NCBI GenBank assembly: GCA_963281255.1
Contig: OY725500.1
Coordinates: 310,001-374,000, forward strand
Length of the DNA stretch: 64,000 nucleotides
Direction: 5' to 3'
Origin: Aphrocallistes beatrix
Taxonomy: Eukaryota > Porifera > Hexactinellida > Sceptrulophora > Aphrocallistidae
A model generated the notes under the pieces. It saw nothing but the letters and a program-made list of their open reading frames with translations. It was not told the DNA's origin and did not search any database. Both the position numbers and the translations under genes were made by a program. Below are positions 23,145 to 34,330 of this stretch, piece after piece (within the stretch, counting starts at the first letter, position 1; every line of letters starts with the position of its first letter).

Positions 23145-23765
23145 ATGGAAATAACAACTTTAAGACAAAGACCAACATTCAAAACAATGACACATTTGAA
23201 ATCATACCCAATGAACCTAAATTTAACCGGAGAAAAGCCGAAAATAAATAAACACCTGTCATTCACTCAGCTAAAAGGCGAAGAATTCGCTTTTGAACCT
23301 TGTGATGAAGAAATAGCCGATATTACCAAAGGACCGAGTGAAATTCTTGATTTTATTTATCTGGGAAGCGAAGAACATTCTTCAAACAGTAAACAACTTA
23401 AAGAAAACAACATCACACACATTTTAAACGTCGCGAAAGGATGCAAAAACCATTTTGAAGACGAAATAACCTACAAAAACCTACAAATCTTCGACAACTG
23501 TGAAGAAGACATCACACAAATATTCGAAGAAGCATTCGAATTCATCGAAAGGGTCCGAATGGAGGGAGGCAGAGTTCTAGTACACTGCCACGCAGGAATT
23601 TCAAGATCAGCCACAATAGTGACAGCATACATTATGAAGACACAAGGCCTTTCTGTGGATGAGGCACTCAAAATAGTGAAGGAGAGACGAAAATGCGCCG
23701 CACCCAATTTTGGGTTTATGCTTAAATTGATGAACTTCGAATCAACAGTCAAGAAACAAGCTTAA
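23145..23765 (+). CDS. Atypical dual-specificity phosphatase (206 aa)
   Basis: Single-exon DUSP. A basic N-terminal stretch (1-45) precedes the catalytic domain (about 62-198). The signature VHCHAGISRS gives Cys148 and Arg154; the general acid is Asp117 in 'IFDNCEED', again 31 residues before the Cys. The conserved 'AAPNFGFMLKL' helix start is intact. The frame is open 30 codons further upstream, but that stretch would include the TATA box, so I start at 23145, where TCTAAAATGG gives a good context. Compared with the copies at 15711 and 25524 it is clearly related ('NCEEDITQIFEEAFEF' against 'TCEEDITEIFQQAFDY') but old, with A/T-rich codon use. It lies tail-to-tail with the copy at 25524. Substrate unknown; MAP kinases are the usual guess. 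Confidence 0.95.
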   Translation: MEITTLRQRPTFKTMTHLKSYPMNLNLTGEKPKINKHLSFTQLKGEEFAFEPCDEEIADITKGPSEILDFIYLGSEEHSSNSKQLKENNITHILNVAKGCKNHFEDEITYKNLQIFDNCEEDITQIFEEAFEFIERVRMEGGRVLVHCHAGISRSATIVTAYIMKTQGLSVDEALKIVKERRKCAAPNFGFMLKLMNFESTVKKQA

Positions 23766-23766
23766 A

Positions 23767-23795
23767 TATATATATATGCATATATATATATATAA
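23767..23795. repeat. (TA)n microsatellite in the 3' UTR
   Basis: TA units with one interruption ('tatgcata'), starting directly after the DUSP stop codon. Confidence 0.9.
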
Positions 23796-23839
23796 TTTAT
23801 CACTTTGTATTCTTTTAATGTATCAGCGCTAAGTTATAT

Positions 23840-23845
23840 AATAAA
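23840..23845 (+). terminator. Candidate polyadenylation signal of the 23.1-kb DUSP
   Basis: AATAAA 75 nt after the stop codon, following a (TA)n tract at 23767-23795. Confidence 0.6.
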
Positions 23846-23865
23846 GCAAAAATGCCTAATTGAGT

Positions 23866-24880
23866 TATTATTGTACAGAAACGGGTATAAAGGGTCGATG
23901 AAATTTCCAAAATTTCTTAATTTTCAGGGAAAATAGTTAAAATGTATTTCGTGTTTTAAACTGGTAATCAATTGAGTATCATTTATTACAGAATTTTAAA
24001 TAACACATTCACAAACAAACAAGTCAACAAACATAAAAAAGTAAATGAGTGAGCGACACAAAGTGATTAATCAGCAATATAAATTTCTTACAGACTTCAT
24101 AAAAAAAGTCAACAAATATATTTTGTAATATTAATGTCTACAATTGGGCAACAACAGATTATACTTCACTATTAATGCAGAAAATTGTTGTTTGTTTGTT
24201 TGTCCCTATATTGTAGACACAGAATCTGATATCTGTTTAAGTTATTAAGAAATATATTTATGCAACTTGTACATTATAACATAACCAACGTATAACATTA
24301 TGCAATATCACTAGTTTAAATGCATGATTTTAATATTAAGACATAGGATTAATTCAGTGTAAATTTTGTAAACAAATATTAAACGATTGAGTTGCGATGT
24401 AAATGTGTAATGTTGCATGATATTCGTATTCACAATACAATACTTATAGAGAATATGGAGCGTCGAGATAGGAGATTGTAAATATTGCAAGTTGCTTACT
24501 GTACAGCTAGCGACTTCGTGTCATTGTAGTCTATACTAAAATACTCGACGCTGATTGGTCAAATAGAAAAGTGTCATTTTGGAGATCAAAATGTTAAAAA
24601 ATGGCTTCAAACCCTAAAATATGTCACTCAGCACATATCAATATTAAACTTGAAATCTGATTGGTTGACAGAACATTGTTCAAAACGCAATTAAGGATGT
24701 CTATACGCAAATAGCCTACGAGTCACTTAATGGAGCTGCACTGTCAGTCTGTCGACTGACACTTTATTTTTACAGGTATTCTTTTGCTCCGTAGTTTTAT
24801 TGTAGCTTAGGCCTGACTTCGATTGTATTATATTTTAACAGTTAAAAGCTATTTTGTCTGAAATTTACTGTTCAAGTGTT
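23866..24880. other. Intergenic DNA between convergent DUSP genes
   Basis: No gene. At 24640-24765 a piece of a dispersed repeat ('aaacttgaaatctgattggttgac' to 'gtctgtcgactgac') matches 38255-38360 and, inverted, 48120-48200. Confidence 0.5.
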
Positions 24881-24963
24881 TTTAATGAATGCGTAAACAC
24901 AAACAATAATAATAATAAATTAATAAGCGCGCATTGTTCAGCTGTTAGAGTGAAGCATTGCAG

Positions 24964-25524
24964 TTAGTCTTTAATAGAGAGGGTTTCTTGAAATTTTTCG
25001 AGTGCGAGTGAGAATCCGAAATTGGGTGCGATGCAAGGCCGCGCGCTACTCACGATCTGTGTGGCTGTTCGCACATTGATTTTCTGCTCTCGCATGAGGT
25101 AAGCGATGCAGATAGTGGCAGAGCGGGAAACCCCCGCGTGGCAGTGGACTAACACCTTCCCGCCACTCGCTTTCACCTGGTCCAGGTAGTCGAACGCCTG
25201 CTGGAATATCTCAGTGATGTCCTCCTCACACGTGTCGTAAACCGGGAGGTTTTTGTAGTGAATTGTGTCCTGGAAGTGGCATCTGGTGTCCTGTGACACA
25301 TTGAGGATGTGTCCGATTTGGTTCTCCTTGAGACACTTCTCTGTTGTCGCGTGGTAGACACTCCCGAGGAAGAGAAACTGGTTGATAGGTGCTGGCCCTT
25401 GTTCGTCGCAATAACCCGCACTCTCTTTAACTTCTAATTCCACTTCTAAGCTGTCCAGTTCTCCATCAGAACTTTCATCACTTGAAAAGTCTATGTTAAG
25501 GAATAGTGAGTCTCTTCTTTCCAT
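24964..25524 (-). CDS. Atypical dual-specificity phosphatase, copy B (186 aa)
   Basis: Nearly identical to copy A. Cys128, Arg134 and Asp97 are conserved. Of 7 nucleotide differences in the coding region, two change the protein: Tyr57 here for Cys57, and Gly170 here for Arg170. Gly170 is the normal residue of the conserved APNFGF motif, so copy B looks like the intact version. Sequence similarity to copy A continues about 60-80 bp past the stop but stops right at the ATG on the 5' side, so the promoters are unrelated. The five silent changes against two replacements suggest both copies have been under some constraint. Copying as a coding block (by retrocopying or gene conversion) or promoter replacement after duplication are both possible. 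Confidence 0.95.
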   Translation of the reverse strand: MERRDSLFLNIDFSSDESSDGELDSLEVELEVKESAGYCDEQGPAPINQFLFLGSVYHATTEKCLKENQIGHILNVSQDTRCHFQDTIHYKNLPVYDTCEEDITEIFQQAFDYLDQVKASGGKVLVHCHAGVSRSATICIAYLMREQKINVRTATQIVSSARPCIAPNFGFSLALEKFQETLSIKD

Positions 25525-25574
25525 TTTGTATTTGTTCTTTGGCTTCGTTTGGATAAATATTTTAATCTAGTTCG

Positions 25575-25582
25575 TTTATATA
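25575..25582 (-). promoter_or_regulatory. TATA box of DUSP copy B
   Basis: TATATAAA on the minus strand, 51 nt upstream of the ATG. The surrounding sequence does not match the copy A promoter. Confidence 0.65.
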
Positions 25583-26290
25583 CTCAACAGATCTAGTTTC
25601 ATAATGTATGTCCTAATAGAGTCAAAGAATGAAGATTTGAAATAGAAAGCGAGGTTGTGGAGATACAGAGAATTTGGTAGTTGTGACGTTAAGGATATTT
25701 TACAGATTACGGGAATCAATTTTAAAAACATTGAATATTTCAGGCAAAATCACTTCCGTTTTAATCATCTGCTTTTTGACCAAATATGGAATTTTATTTG
25801 GATTTAAATATATTACATTCACATACCCTAAAATAGCAATTGGAGTATTATTCATTATCGACCAATAAGAAGTAGGTAATCACTCTAGATGACTTTTCAA
25901 TGAATGTAATATCCTGAGTGATTAGATATACGTAAAGAAGCAATTAGTTTCTATAAACAAAGATTCTATCGGGTAACAAAAAAAAATATTTTTTTCGCTG
26001 CGTGTCAGGACACATTTTTTATTCACCAAACTCACCATACAAAACACAGTTCTTGGTCTCAGACTCGAAAAACCTTTTTAAATCGTTGAAAGTAGTCGAA
26101 TAACAATCTCTGAAGACCAAAATAACCAAGACTGTTTGAGTATAAGAAACTATATACCTAATGAAGCTTGTACATATCATAACTTATTTGTAACCATGTT
26201 GAATTTGGATCAGGAATGTGGAATCCCAATACTAATTAATACAAATTCCACATTACTCATCATATCTCTACATTGAATTAAAATTCTACA
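25583..26290. other. Intergenic DNA, no gene seen
   Basis: A 64-codon open frame at 25674 has no family features. Nothing else recognised. Confidence 0.4.
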
Positions 26291-26682
26291 TACCGTATTG
26301 ATTCGAATAAGCGCCCGGGCGCTTATTTATTTCGTGCACCCTTTAGACCCGGAGCTTATTCAAACCGGCGCTTATTCAAGCCCCGGCTATTTTTTTCATT
26401 CGCTATTTTGACCCGGCGCTCTTTTTTTTGTTTACTACATTGACTGGCACTTTTATTTTTGCCACAACTGAGAATGTTAGTTCTATTAAAAAAGGATAAT
26501 GTAATGTTTCAAAAAGCACTTGTATCTATGCCACTACTGAGAATACTAGTTTGATATGATGTTCAGAGAACTAAAATGCCCCGGCGTCCGACGCTTATTC
26601 GAGCCCCGGCGCTTATTCAAGCCCCGGCGATTATTTATTTCGCTCACCCTTTAGACCCGGCGCTTATTCAGGGAAATACACT
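26291..26682. mobile_element. MITE with GAATAAGCGCC ends
   Basis: It starts TACCGTATTGATTCGAATAAGCGCC and contains several 'cggcgcttattcaagcc' words. It ends '..cgcttattcagggaaataca'. A shorter, inverted copy is at about 53075-53195, where the far end reads 'cgaagcaatacggta'. Family unknown; the clean terminal ACCGTATT suggests a DNA transposon. Confidence 0.65.
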
Positions 26683-26889
26683 ATGTTATGATCAAAATAT
26701 ACAGCCTCACTCCTAGTATACGAGTTAGGGAAGATGTATAATACTCTGATGTCATAATCATCTTGAAGCAGAGCAAAATTCCTGCATTAATAACGCCCAT
26801 TTAAATCAAATTTAAATAATTTATAATTATTTGGAATTTCTTAATTAATTATTCAAATGAGCGAACAGAGCTTCATAGAATATTTGAGA

Positions 26890-26891
<2 letters not shown>

Positions 26892-26923
<32 letters not shown>
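26892..26923. repeat. (AG)n microsatellite
   Basis: About 16 GA units. Confidence 0.9.
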
Positions 26924-26926
<3 letters not shown>

Positions 26927-27169
26927 CTAATTCTTGTTAATATGGAAATTAAGGGTAATTATCTCATCTAAAATTGATACAGTCATACACCTCTTCGAAC
27001 ACTAGGATTTAAAACTTTAACTCTTTTATTAGTACAACTCCTAAGGGAAGATGCTTATACTGCCTCGACGGAATCTAGGCCTAGTATTTATTGTTGTTTC
27101 CTTAAGTTTGCTTATAAATAAATCAGTGAGCAAACTCCAATAGAAATTCTAAATACAGTTTTTTAAATA
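26924..27169. other. Short intergenic stretch, nothing recognised
   Basis: No ORF or repeat structure supported. Confidence 0.4.
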
Positions 27170-27355
27170 CAGTCGATTCCGCTTAATAGGGCACTGTTTA
27201 ATCGGGTCAACCGCTTAATCGGGTCACTTTTGGCAGGACCGGAATAGTTCTCACACATAGAAGCTATACATAATATTTTCGGTTAATAGAGTTCTCCGCT
27301 TAATCGGGGCAAAATGTCCTCTGACCGATGTGACCCTATTAAGCGGAGTCGACTG
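27170..27355 (-). mobile_element. Family A MITE, full length
   Basis: Complete, TA-flanked; left terminus CAGTCGATTCCGC. Confidence 0.85.
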
Positions 27356-28284
27356 TAATTAAACAAATTGTCAGTGATCAATTATAAAAAAATTCGAAAA
27401 GCTTTGATGATAATAAATTGTAATAACCAATAATGATCTCAAAGGACTATCTAAGTTTGACAAAATTTCGTAAGAAAAATGGAGCAACCATTGGTCAAAA
27501 ATCAGAGAATGCTTACCTTTGAAACTATATAATTCATAATACTGGTGGATAAACATTTATGATCCTAGGGTCACATGGCACCATCTTTCACTCAGTGAAA
27601 AAAAATTCTAAAGTCATTCTGTATTATGGCCATAAACATTTTTTACATTCAGAAACTGAATTTATGAGTAGTATTATAAAATTGCTTCATATCAACCGAA
27701 GACATTTGTGCCATCAACCAACAGTACATATCTGATTATAAGACACTTAATGTAGCAATTGGACATAAAATTCTCGTGAAATTGCTCTACCTCTATAGAC
27801 AGATTATATCTCGAACTAAGTAAAGTAGAGTAGAGTATTGGGCAATTATTGTGGACACTTAAGCTTAATTTTTAAAAATGCCATTATTTGGTATAACACT
27901 CACTAAACTCAAACAGTATCCAAATTTTTTGGTTATTTTGGATCTGATTTATATTGGACATATATATATTAGAACTTTATCATACATGGCCAATCTTTCA
28001 AATAATGGAATAAAAGCCAAAATTCTTTTAAAATTTTCCGGATAATTAATCGAGGTATGAAATGAAGGGGAAACAATGAATTGGACAAAACGTGTAAAGT
28101 ATTTTTTCGTCCAATAGATTTCATAGCCCAGGCGCCAAAAAAGGGTTTCTGTCCTTCGTTTTTTGCTTTGTCGCTAGGCTGTAACATTTTGGCATGAAAT
28201 CAATTAGACAAAAGAAGCAACGAATGTAATTTTTGTTATTACGTATTGGATTCTTAATAAGATATATATGGAAGTTTGCAGATA
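27356..28284. other. Intergenic DNA, no gene seen
   Basis: AT-rich, only short uncharacterised frames. Confidence 0.4.
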
Positions 28285-28659
28285 CAGTCGATTCCGCTTA
28301 ATAGGGTCACTGTTTAATCGGGTCAACCGCTTAATCGGGCCACTTTTGGCAGGACCGGAATAGCTCTCACACATAGAAGCTAATACAAATATTTTCTGTT
28401 TTAATAGGGTTCTCCGCTTCGGGGCAAAATGTCCTCTGACCGATGGACCCTATTAAGCCAGCGGTTCCCAAACTGGGGTGCACAAGTCCTTATTCGGGGG
28501 TGCACGGGACAAGGATTCGTCCTTATTGCAATGACAAGTCGGATCAATAGAGTTTTTCAGACTTAGGTGGGTCCTGGGATGCACAAAATAATTTTTAGGT
28601 GTCAGGGGGTGCACGAGGTAAAAGAGGTTGGGAACCACTGTATTAAGCGGCGTCGACTG
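28285..28659 (-). mobile_element. Family A MITE interrupted by a hAT element
   Basis: The MITE runs 28285-28458 and resumes at 28641 or 28649 to 28659. The hAT element interrupts its right terminal repeat at TATTAAGC. Removing the insert and one target copy restores a normal MITE end (with GGCGTCG for GGAGTCG). Confidence 0.9.
28459..28640. mobile_element. hAT-like MITE with perfect 8-bp target duplication
   Basis: Ends CAGCGGTTCCCAAACT and GTTGGGAACCACTG are inverted and typical of hAT. TATTAAGC flanks both sides (28451-28458 and 28641-28648). It contains the 'gggtgcac' word repeatedly. A long open frame on the minus strand crosses it by chance. A second copy lies at 63578. Confidence 0.92.
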
Positions 28660-29447
28660 TATATGGAAGTTTGCAGATATTGAGAAAAGTGTCGAGGTCT
28701 TGCAGCCAATGATCAATGACCTTTGAATTGCACTGATGGAATTCTTTGATGCAATTTCATAATGGTAACCTACTCCAATATATTTAGTGGAAAATACAAT
28801 GGCAAAGTTTAATGGATTGAGAGATCTTAGTAATAGTAACAATGAATAGTAATAGCATTCTTTAGGTAACCACGATTGAAACCAGCTGAAAAGAGAGCCG
28901 CTAAGAATTTTCAATTTGTGGTATAACGATACGTTTTTATTCTGTTTAGTCTGGTAACGAATCAGCCTTAACTTTCAATTTGCTAGCTTTTCTCTGAAAT
29001 CTGAATGCAACTACGATACAACATCTCGTATAGTATACTTTCGAAATGGTACAAATTTTCATGATTACAATTGGTGCATCTTACATTGGTAAAATAGTGT
29101 AATAAACATATATTGATTCTGGAAATAAAGTGTCGATATTTCAATTGCAGAATGCAGACAATTAGCTAAATTTCCTATTTTAGAATTGGCTATTCATGAA
29201 TTCTGCTAAATCTACAAAATTTAATGATTGGATGGTACGAATGAATCGAAATCAGCTGGCAATATCGCACCCAATGAAAACATTGCATAATTAAATCCGC
29301 TATGTGAACTAACGCGAACTCAAAGACAATCGAAAGTGGAGTCTTCAAGGAGAATGACACAACCAGAAAAGCTAATTTGATTGGTCAAGAAAGGAACATT
29401 TCTATAATTATGCGGGGAAGATTGGAGATACAGTAAATATTGGATAA
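28660..29447. other. Intergenic DNA, no gene seen
   Basis: No coding feature. TGATTGG heptamers near 29224 and 29378. Confidence 0.4.
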
Positions 29448-29591
29448 CAGTAGAACTCGGTTAGTACGTTAGGATACAACGTACTTCGGCTCTGAACCAG
29501 AATTCATTTATTATATAGATTCCTATGTAATATCAACAGTACGTACTTTTTTCCGCTTCCCGGAGAGGTACGTACTAACCGAGTTCTACTG
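29448..29591. mobile_element. Pogo-like MITE, family B, intact ends
   Basis: Ends CAGTAGAACTCGGTTAGTAC and GAGTTCTACTG, TA at the right; internal GTACGTACT palindromes. Confidence 0.8.
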
Positions 29592-29668
29592 TAGTGATAT
29601 TGGATATAGTGATATATATTTTATATAGTGATATATATTGGATATAGTGATATATTGGAAATAGTGAT
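29592..29668. repeat. Short tandem repeat (TAGTGATATATATTGGATA-like)
   Basis: Four to five imperfect units of about 19-20 bp immediately follow the MITE. A related single unit occurs at 30225-30250. Confidence 0.7.
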
Positions 29669-30290
29669 CATTCTGTTCGGTTTCAGGTACCCCAGTCAAT
29701 GACAATCAGGGTATTATACAGGCCTCCAGAGATCATACGCCCAAAAGAGCCTCTCGCGCTCCTAGATAATCCCTTGTTTCTGTTTCTGTGTCTTGTTTCT
29801 CCTTTCTTCTATGCTTTCTTACTCTTTTAGTGAATTCATATTTATTCTGCTTTCGTTCATAAAACCGTGTGTTATTTTGCCTTCTTCTAGGCTCATTTTG
29901 GATTGTTTGATTAGTTTATTGTAACATTGAGAAGTCGGAATATATATATACACTCCAGGTTCTACTGTAATCATACAATTATTCTGTAATTTTTGGTCAC
30001 TACTGTGCAATAATATTAGTAATCAAATTATTGAACTCAAGTAATATTTTTACTCAAGAGAATTTCACAATTGTGCACACCAAATTGTAAGTAGTATTCT
30101 TCTTAATTCATAATCTCCAACATCTGCAATGCTAGAAATAATATACTCAAATACTACAGTAGATTGTAGTATATATATAGTGGTATTGTGGTATTGCCCT
30201 CCAGAGATCATACGAAATTTATTGGGATAGTGGTATATTGGATATAGTGACAATTTGACCCAAAATTCCCTGTCCCTGGCGCTATCAGTA
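29669..30290. other. Intergenic DNA, no gene seen
   Basis: Only short frames. 'ccagagatcatacg' occurs twice (29726 and 30192), hinting at an old repeat. Confidence 0.4.
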
Positions 30291-30457
30291 CAATCAGGGT
30301 CGCTTAATATGAACATTCGTTTATATGAACTAACCTTCTGGTCCCAATTTCATTTTTAGATAGGATTTGCATTAAATCTAGTTCGCTTAATATGAATATC
30401 TCTATTATGAACATATTTTTTGGTCCCCTGGTGGTTCACAATAAGCGATCCTGATTG
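30291..30457. mobile_element. Pogo-like MITE, family C, second copy
   Basis: Ends CAATCAGGGTCGCTTAATAT and GATCCTGATTG, TA-flanked; one base differs from the CAGT consensus at each end. Confidence 0.75.
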
Positions 30458-31166
30458 TATATCCAATATCCACTGCATAATGTTCTTATACCGGCATAAA
30501 GTGTATGGGGTATATACGTATCAACCGTTTTCTAGTAAAATGCTCTTAATCCGGCATTAAATGCATAGTCAAACCTGTCTCAATGGATGCCTAAGGATCT
30601 GACTAGAAATTTGTTATTTTAAAGTTTCAGAATTCTTACATCAAAGTAACATTAAAATTTTGATAACTACAGCAATACAAGTGAATACATTTAAATTTAG
30701 TTATGACAACATTTCGATTCTAGGGAATGACATGAAGCAATTCATCAAGTGGGAATTCGTGATTAGCAATTTGTTTGGCTGTTTGTGAATAGAATCATTG
30801 ATGGCCTCATTTTGTTGACATCTGTACAGAATCAACAACAACATTCTAATTCGTAGAAATCGATTAGCTCTCTGAAAAGTGTAGATAAGGCTTTATGTTG
30901 AATAATATTAAGTAAAAGTTCATGTTTGTGCAAACTAATCTCGAAAACATAACGTGTTAATATGTGACATCTTGTTGTTTGTTTGTTTATTGTTTCTAGG
31001 CTATGTGACATGCATGTGTTTTATTGATTTTGTAAAATCAACAAAAAACTTGTTGATTATACAATATTTTAGCAACATCAGCATACGGAATTGTTGATTT
31101 TTTAAAAATTAATATTCAGTCATAATCAACATGTGCGTACGTTTATGCAACGATCTATTCAACAAC
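30458..31166. other. Intergenic DNA, no gene seen
   Basis: The words 'atgttcttataccggcataa' (30479) and '36826' form a two-copy dispersed repeat. No coding feature. Confidence 0.4.
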
Positions 31167-31221
31167 AACACAAACAAACAAACAAACAAACAAACAAACA
31201 AACAAACAAACAAACAAACAA
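31167..31221. repeat. (CAAA)n microsatellite
   Basis: About 13 units of ACAA. The 95-codon open frame over it (poly Lys-Gln-Thr-Asn) is a repeat artefact. Confidence 0.95.
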
Positions 31222-31749
31222 ACAAACAAACAAACAAACAAATTTTAGTTTTGCAAATAAGGAATATGAATCGATGGTTCTATTAATTAATAGTGCTATA
31301 TCTAATCAAAAATTGAGGAATTTGATTGGTCACATTCAACTACTGGAATTAGATATTAAACTGGAGGTGTCAAAATTAATTACTCAAAATAGAAACTTAG
31401 AGGGCAACCAAGTCAGATAGAGTTCCATTCATTAGTTCCAATTTGAAGTTGCTATTTCAAAATACTTGATACTTCCATGGTAACATAATATAATTTAGGA
31501 ATGTTGGTTGGATTAGTGTAAATGTAGTATTGAAACAAAGTTTCAAGCCAAAATAGATTAAAGATAAATCATTACCCAAGAAAAACGAATCATTGGTCAG
31601 TAAATTGAAACTAAAATATATTCTCAAAATATTTGATCAATTTTCTGTGTGGAACTTAGCTAACAGACTTGTTAGTTCCAACCCAAAAGCAAAATGAAAA
31701 ACAAATTTCAATTTTATTGTTTAGAACTAAGTTGTCAGGATTTGCTCAG
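31222..31749. other. Intergenic DNA, nothing recognised
   Basis: No gene supported. Confidence 0.4.
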
Positions 31750-32108
31750 CAGGGCTGGGGTTGGTTAACCGATTTTATGGTTCGGTTATTTTGGTTTCCT
31801 CCAGGGCGGTTAACCGGTTAACCGATACCAGTATTAATTGGTTGAAATATGGATTTTGGACAAAGCTTTAACCTGATATTGAAAAAATTGAAATTTTAAG
31901 TGGTCTCGAAATATACTTTGTGGTTAGAAAATAGGAATTCTATTATATTTACAAATTTTTAGAAGTAATATTCTTGAATTTCCTTCGAAAAAACAAAGAA
32001 ATTAATGTGAATATTTAGAAAATAAAACAGATCGGCTAACCGATCTAAGATTTCTTTAACCGTTAACCAAGATTGACGGCGGTTAACCGGTTAACCGAAT
32101 CCAGCCTT
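31750..32108. mobile_element. hAT-like element rich in GGTTAACCG
   Basis: The inverted ends read CAGGGCTGGG(G)TTGGTTAACC and GGTTAACCGAATCCAGCC. The flanks are (T/G)TGCTCAG on both sides, an 8-bp duplication with one mismatch. The interior is built of repeated 'cggttaaccgg' palindromes and has no ORF. Confidence 0.8.
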
Positions 32109-32322
32109 GTGCTCAGTAATACAGATAAAGGCTGTAGTACTGATTATACAGAACTTTCTTGCAATCAGAATGTGACTAATCAAAATATTCGTTTCTAGTT
32201 TGAGAGATAAAAATAGATTGTTTACTAGACATATGCCAAAGTAGCCAATAACCTTTCCCTGGAAACATATATCCATATAGCCATTCATCAATTTAGATTC
32301 TGATATTTAACAAATGTAAATA

Positions 32323-32509
32323 CAGTCGACTCCGCTTAATAGGGTCACATCGGTCAGAGGACATTTTGCCCTGATTAAGCGGAGAACCCTATTAACCGAA
32401 AATATTTGTATTAGCTTCTATGTGTGAGAACTATTCCGGACCTGCCAAAAGTGACCCGATTAAGCGGTTGACCCGATTAAACAGTGACCCTATTAAGCGG
32501 AATCGACTG
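32323..32509 (+). mobile_element. Family A MITE, full length
   Basis: Complete and TA-flanked; right terminus AATCGACTG. Confidence 0.85.
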
Positions 32510-33127
32510 TACTGCACAATACAAGTACATCAATACATATATCAACCTCAAATATTAGCTAGGGAAATTATACAATTATTGTCATTAGTTACCCTCATTT
32601 ACTTCCTAATGAAAATGACTTTCATTTACGTATATGAGACTTTTCAACGAATAGAACACACGAGTGAAAAGATAAATTGTAAGAGAAAACGTATTTCAAC
32701 CAATAAGAAGAACTAAATTATCCATCACGTCTATACATATTTACACACCTGATTTTCTCCTAAGCTGTATTGTTGAAATATGTTAATGGAATAAATTACT
32801 TAACTCAAAATATTGTCATTAACCACAACACTCTTTCAAAGTAGTTTCTAAATGGTACAAGGAGTGGCCGAGTTTCAAAGATGAGTCACTGACAAATTGA
32901 AAGTACTTTGAAGATAAAGTAAATAATATTTCATTAATAATGGGCCAATACTAGTAAACATCTGAATGAAAGAGGTAGAGACAGAATATTTGTTGGTGAT
33001 GATGCCATAACACACCTGCAGATAGCTATAATAAATCTTGAGTTTGCCAGGTGTATTTTATATTAATAAAAGTACCCCGGATTTACACAAGCAGGACAAA
33101 AGTATTTTAACACTTTCCCTACAAATA
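32510..33127. other. Intergenic DNA, no gene seen
   Basis: No coding feature. Confidence 0.4.
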
Positions 33128-33314
33128 CAGTCGACTCCACTTAATAGGGTCACTGTTCAATCGGGTCAACTGCTTAATCGGGTCACTTTTAGCAGGACTG
33201 GAATAGCTCTCACACATAGAAGCTAATACAAATATTTTCGGTTAATAGGGTTCTCCGCTTAATCAGGGAAAAATGTCCTCTGACCGATGTGACCCTATTA
33301 AGCAGAGTCGACTG
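33128..33314 (-). mobile_element. Family A MITE, full length
   Basis: Complete, with several point changes (CTCCACTTAAT left end, AGCAGAGTCG right end), so an older copy. Confidence 0.85.
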
Positions 33315-33349
33315 TAGTAATAAATTGGACATTTTCATGAATGGAAATG

Positions 33350-33455
33350 CATTCAAATCGGGGTGAGGAGGGGCAAAAGAAAAAAATCCGGGGCCGCAGA
33401 ATCAAACTCGGGGCAAATGCCCCGGATGCCCCCCCCCACCCCCTGATTCAAACTC
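33350..33455. repeat. GC-rich C/G-run repeat
   Basis: 'cggggtgaggaggggc' and 'gccccccccccaccccctg' face each other across about 60 bp containing 'atccggggccgc' and 'tgccccggatg'. It is probably a small decayed inverted-repeat element ('ttcaaatc' and 'gattcaaa' at the edges). Confidence 0.5.
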
Positions 33456-34220
33456 TAAGAGAGACTAACAGATTCGAAATCTACACATCCGAATTAGCTA
33501 TAGTTAAATATTTCTAATAAATTGAATAGTTTGAAAACTTTGAAAATGAATAGAATATGTGAAATAATTAAGTGTTCAAATATCCGGTTTGCGTATATGA
33601 TTACCCGCCTGAAATGGCTAACCGGAAATGATCAAGTAACATTCAGTTTGGGGTTTTTAAGGCGGGTTTAAAGCTTTGAAATAAAAAGCATTCTTCTAGG
33701 AGACCACATTGACTGCAAATATGTGCTGCATAACTTCTAAGTTGCAAGTGCACATAATTATGAAATTGTTAAATTTATTGGTTTCAAGATTTGGTCGAGT
33801 TAAGAACAGAACGATTGATTGGTGGAAGTTTCAATTTATAAAGGAATAAAGTAATGCAAAATACTTGGAAATCGAACAACAATGCAATTTGCATCACATG
33901 GTAGCACACATATATTACATTCACAATATATACGACAATTATTGTGTAATAAGCTGCATGCGTTGGAATACGTAACAATGTATTTGGTAGTAACTTCTAT
34001 TATAACGAATTAAACTTGATAAAGGAGAGTAAATGAAATGAAGGAAAGTTTTTGCCGTTGTCTAAATTATAGAACTTATTCATCCAAATCGTAATCAAGA
34101 TTAGTCTTATCCCGACAACAAATTATTATTTCTTGATACAAATCAGTTTCATTCTTAACCTCAGGGGCAAGTGTGTTAAAAAGATCCTCCATCAGATTCA
34201 AACTGTAGGTTGTGCTAGAG

Positions 34221-34330
34221 CATCGGTTTTCAACCTTTTTTTAATAGTAAGTATTCCTATATTCTGTGGACCCCTTGATATCTCCTGTGGACCACTAAGG
34301 GGTCCATGGACCCCAGGTTGGGAACCAATG
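34221..34330. mobile_element. hAT-like MITE, short copy
   Basis: Ends CATCGGTTTTCAACC and GGTTGGGAACCAATG. Flanks TGCTAGAG and TGATAGAG differ at one of 8 bases. The interior has 'ggggtccatggacccc'. Same family as 63210-63352. Confidence 0.8.

Noticed and set aside
28453..28914. 153-codon frame on the minus strand, partly shared with 63572-63808
   Set aside because: The shared part is the hAT MITE, and the frame crosses its boundary and the target duplication, so it is chance coding.
31133..31420. 95-codon frame with a KQTN repeat
   Set aside because: Produced by the (CAAA)n microsatellite; the rest has no recognisable domain.
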